Positions 15,880-17,384 of a stretch of DNA of 17,384 nt are shown in pieces (position 1 is the first letter of the stretch; the number at the start of each line of letters is the position of its first letter). The position numbers were made by a program, and so were the translations under genes. The notes under the pieces are model-generated. The model searched no databases. It saw only the letters and a list, made by a program, of their open reading frames with translations, and was not told where the DNA came from. Source of the stretch: Lachnospiraceae bacterium (lineage in GTDB: Bacteria; Bacillota; Clostridia; Lachnospirales; Lachnospiraceae); contig WQST01000027.1 in assembly GCA_009787745.1 (NCBI GenBank), positions 1 through 17,384 of the forward strand, in the 5' to 3' direction.

Positions 15880-16662
15880 ATGAGCGTTATATCAATGAAG
15901 CAATTACTTGAAGCAGGTGTACATTTCGGACACCAAACCAGAAGATGGAACCCCAAAATGGCTCCCTACATCTTCACCGAAAGAAACGGCATCCACATCA
16001 TCGACCTACAAAAATCAGTCGGAAAAGTTGACGAAGCCTATCGGGCTATCTTCGAAGTCGCCTCACAGGGCGGGACCATCCTCTTCGTCGGCACCAAAAA
16101 GCAAGCACAGGATGCGATCAAATCAGAAGCTGAACGCTGCGGTATGTACTATGTTAGTGAAAGATGGCTCGGCGGAATGCTGACTAACTTTAAAACCATC
16201 CAAAGCCGTGTTGAAAGGCTTAAAGCTATCGAAAGAATGTCAGAAGACGGCACATTTGATGTATTACCCAAAAAAGAAGTTATCGCCATCAAAAAAGAAT
16301 GGGAAAAATTAGAAAAGAACCTCGGCGGCTTAAAAGAAATGAAGCGGATTCCCGATGCGATTTTCGTGGTTGACCCGAAAAAAGAAAGAATTTGTGTTCA
16401 GGAAGCCCATTCGCTCGGTGTAACCCTAATCGGTATCGGTGATACGAACTGCGACCCCGAAGAACTCGACTTCATTATTCCCGGTAATGACGACGCCATC
16501 CGTGCTGTCAAACTAATCGTTTCCAAAATGGCGGACGCCGTTATCGAAGCGAATCAAGGTGCGGAAGCTTTGGATTATAAAGAAGCGCCCGCCGCAACCG
16601 AGGAAGCCCCTGCCGCCGCTCCGACCGATATCGAAGAAGTCGTTGCCGCCGCCGAAGCTTAA
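15880..16662 (+). CDS. rpsB: 30S ribosomal protein S2
   Basis: 260 residues from the ATG at 15880, chosen because GGAGG (15870-15874) lies 5 bp before it and the protein then begins MSVISMKQLLEAGVHFGHQ as in typical S2; the frame is open from 15841 but adds 13 non-conserved residues. Hallmarks are GVHFGHQTRRWNPKM, ERNGIHIIDLQKS, FVGTKKQAQD, ERWLGGMLTNFKTIQ, VVDPKKE and GIGDTNCDPEE. S2 binds late to the 30S head near the S1 site. The C-terminal tail is Ala/Glu-rich (AAPTDIEEVVAAAEA), which is common in clostridia. Cotranscribed with tsf 36 bp downstream. Confidence 0.98.
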   Translation: MSVISMKQLLEAGVHFGHQTRRWNPKMAPYIFTERNGIHIIDLQKSVGKVDEAYRAIFEVASQGGTILFVGTKKQAQDAIKSEAERCGMYYVSERWLGGMLTNFKTIQSRVERLKAIERMSEDGTFDVLPKKEVIAIKKEWEKLEKNLGGLKEMKRIPDAIFVVDPKKERICVQEAHSLGVTLIGIGDTNCDPEELDFIIPGNDDAIRAVKLIVSKMADAVIEANQGAEALDYKEAPAATEEAPAAAPTDIEEVVAAAEA

Positions 16663-16698
16663 ATATCTCTCACTATCTATATAGAAAGGATTACTAAA

Positions 16699-17384
16699 AT
16701 GGAAATAACCGCAGGAATGGTCAAAGAATTACGTGAATTATCAGGTGCAGGAATGATGGATTGTAAGAAAGCCCTGAATGAATGTAACGGAAATATAGAA
16801 GAATCAATCGAATATCTACGCAAAAACGGTCAGGCAAAAGCCGAGAAGAAAGCCAGCCGTATCGCCGCCGAAGGGCTTTGCCGTGTCGTCAAAAAATCAG
16901 ACACCTTAGCCGCCGTCGTCGAAGTAAATTCAGAAACCGACTTTGTCGCTAAGAATGAAGAGTTCCAAGCTTTTGTAATGAACGTCGCCGATCAGGCCGC
17001 CGAAACCAACGCCCCTGATATTGAAACATTCTTAAACGAAGACTGGAAAGCCGAACCGGGCAAAACAGTAAATGAAGCATTAATCGAAAAAATCGCCAAA
17101 ATCGGTGAAAAACTCAGCATCCGTCGTTTCGAAAAAGTTATCGCCGCTGACGGTATGGTTTCAACCTATGTTCATGGCGGCGGAAAAATCGGTGTTATCG
17201 TTTTAGCGAAAACAGATGTGGTAAACGACGCAATTGGTGAAGCATTAACCAACCTCGCCATGCAAATCGCCGCAATGTATCCGCTCCACGTTTCACAGGA
17301 TGAAATTTCCGACGAATACAAAGCAAAAGAAAAAGAAATTCTTTTAGCGCAAGCACTTTTAGAAAATTCACAGTTACCCGCCGA
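16699..17384 (+). CDS. tsf: Translation elongation factor Ts (3' partial)
   Basis: Encodes the nucleotide exchange factor that recycles EF-Tu-GDP. 228 codons are visible and the window ends before the stop; the full protein is expected near 300 residues. The N-terminal UBA-like domain (about 1-50) includes VKELRELSGAGMMDCKKAL. The EF-Tu-contacting TDFVAKNEEF motif is at 80-89, and the core contains YVHGGGKIGVIVLAKT. Start ATG at 16699 with AGAAAGGA (16683-16690) ahead of it. It follows rpsB in the conserved bacterial order and presumably shares its promoter. Confidence 0.98.
   Translation, partial: MEITAGMVKELRELSGAGMMDCKKALNECNGNIEESIEYLRKNGQAKAEKKASRIAAEGLCRVVKKSDTLAAVVEVNSETDFVAKNEEFQAFVMNVADQAAETNAPDIETFLNEDWKAEPGKTVNEALIEKIAKIGEKLSIRRFEKVIAADGMVSTYVHGGGKIGVIVLAKTDVVNDAIGEALTNLAMQIAAMYPLHVSQDEISDEYKAKEKEILLAQALLENSQLPA

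Overview
The window looks like chromosomal DNA of a low-to-moderate GC member of the Bacillota, probably a clostridial (Lachnospirales-like) anaerobe. The evidence is an rpsB-tsf pair behind a strong sigma-A type promoter, near-consensus GGAGG ribosome binding sites, rho-independent terminators, a DUF1576 membrane protein, an orphan FliD-C-like protein, and a bacterial galacturonate pathway pair (uxaB, uxaA). Taxonomy is an inference from gene content and was not checked by any search.

Layout. 1-3387: the 3' part of a large surface protein of tandem Ig/cadherin-like domains with one C-terminal membrane segment and a basic cytoplasmic tail. 3388-3607: a possible structured RNA, a terminator, and a promoter. 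3608-7693: a self-contained 1361-residue protein with a calcineurin-like metallophosphoesterase, a STAND-type P-loop NTPase, and nine tandem repeats of exactly 48 residues resembling HAT/TPR helix pairs. It has the architecture of a single-gene anti-phage or abortive-infection sensor and is the most interesting object in the window. 7690-7860: a short possible gene remnant and a promoter. 7939-8598: an alpha/beta hydrolase. 8682-11731: uxaB and uxaA, separated by a decayed palindromic repeat. 11829-12764 (minus): a cation diffusion facilitator with a metal site suggestive of manganese. 13035-13838: the FliD-C-like protein, followed by an intact copy of the palindromic repeat and a strong terminator. 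14019-15639 (minus): a small cytosolic protein overlapping a DUF1576 membrane protein with an internal duplication. 15738-17384: promoter, structured leader, rpsB, and the 5' part of tsf.

How the parts work together. UxaB and UxaA carry out consecutive steps from D-tagaturonate through D-altronate to 2-keto-3-deoxygluconate, implying growth on pectin-derived galacturonate. UxaC and the downstream kinase and aldolase are not in the window. S2 and EF-Ts are housekeeping translation factors. The metallophosphoesterase-STAND protein has its own promoter, follows a terminator, is visibly AT-richer in its helical region than uxaA, and shares no obvious pathway with its neighbours, which fits an accessory defence gene inserted between metabolic genes. 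There is no stretch longer than 300 bases without a gene.
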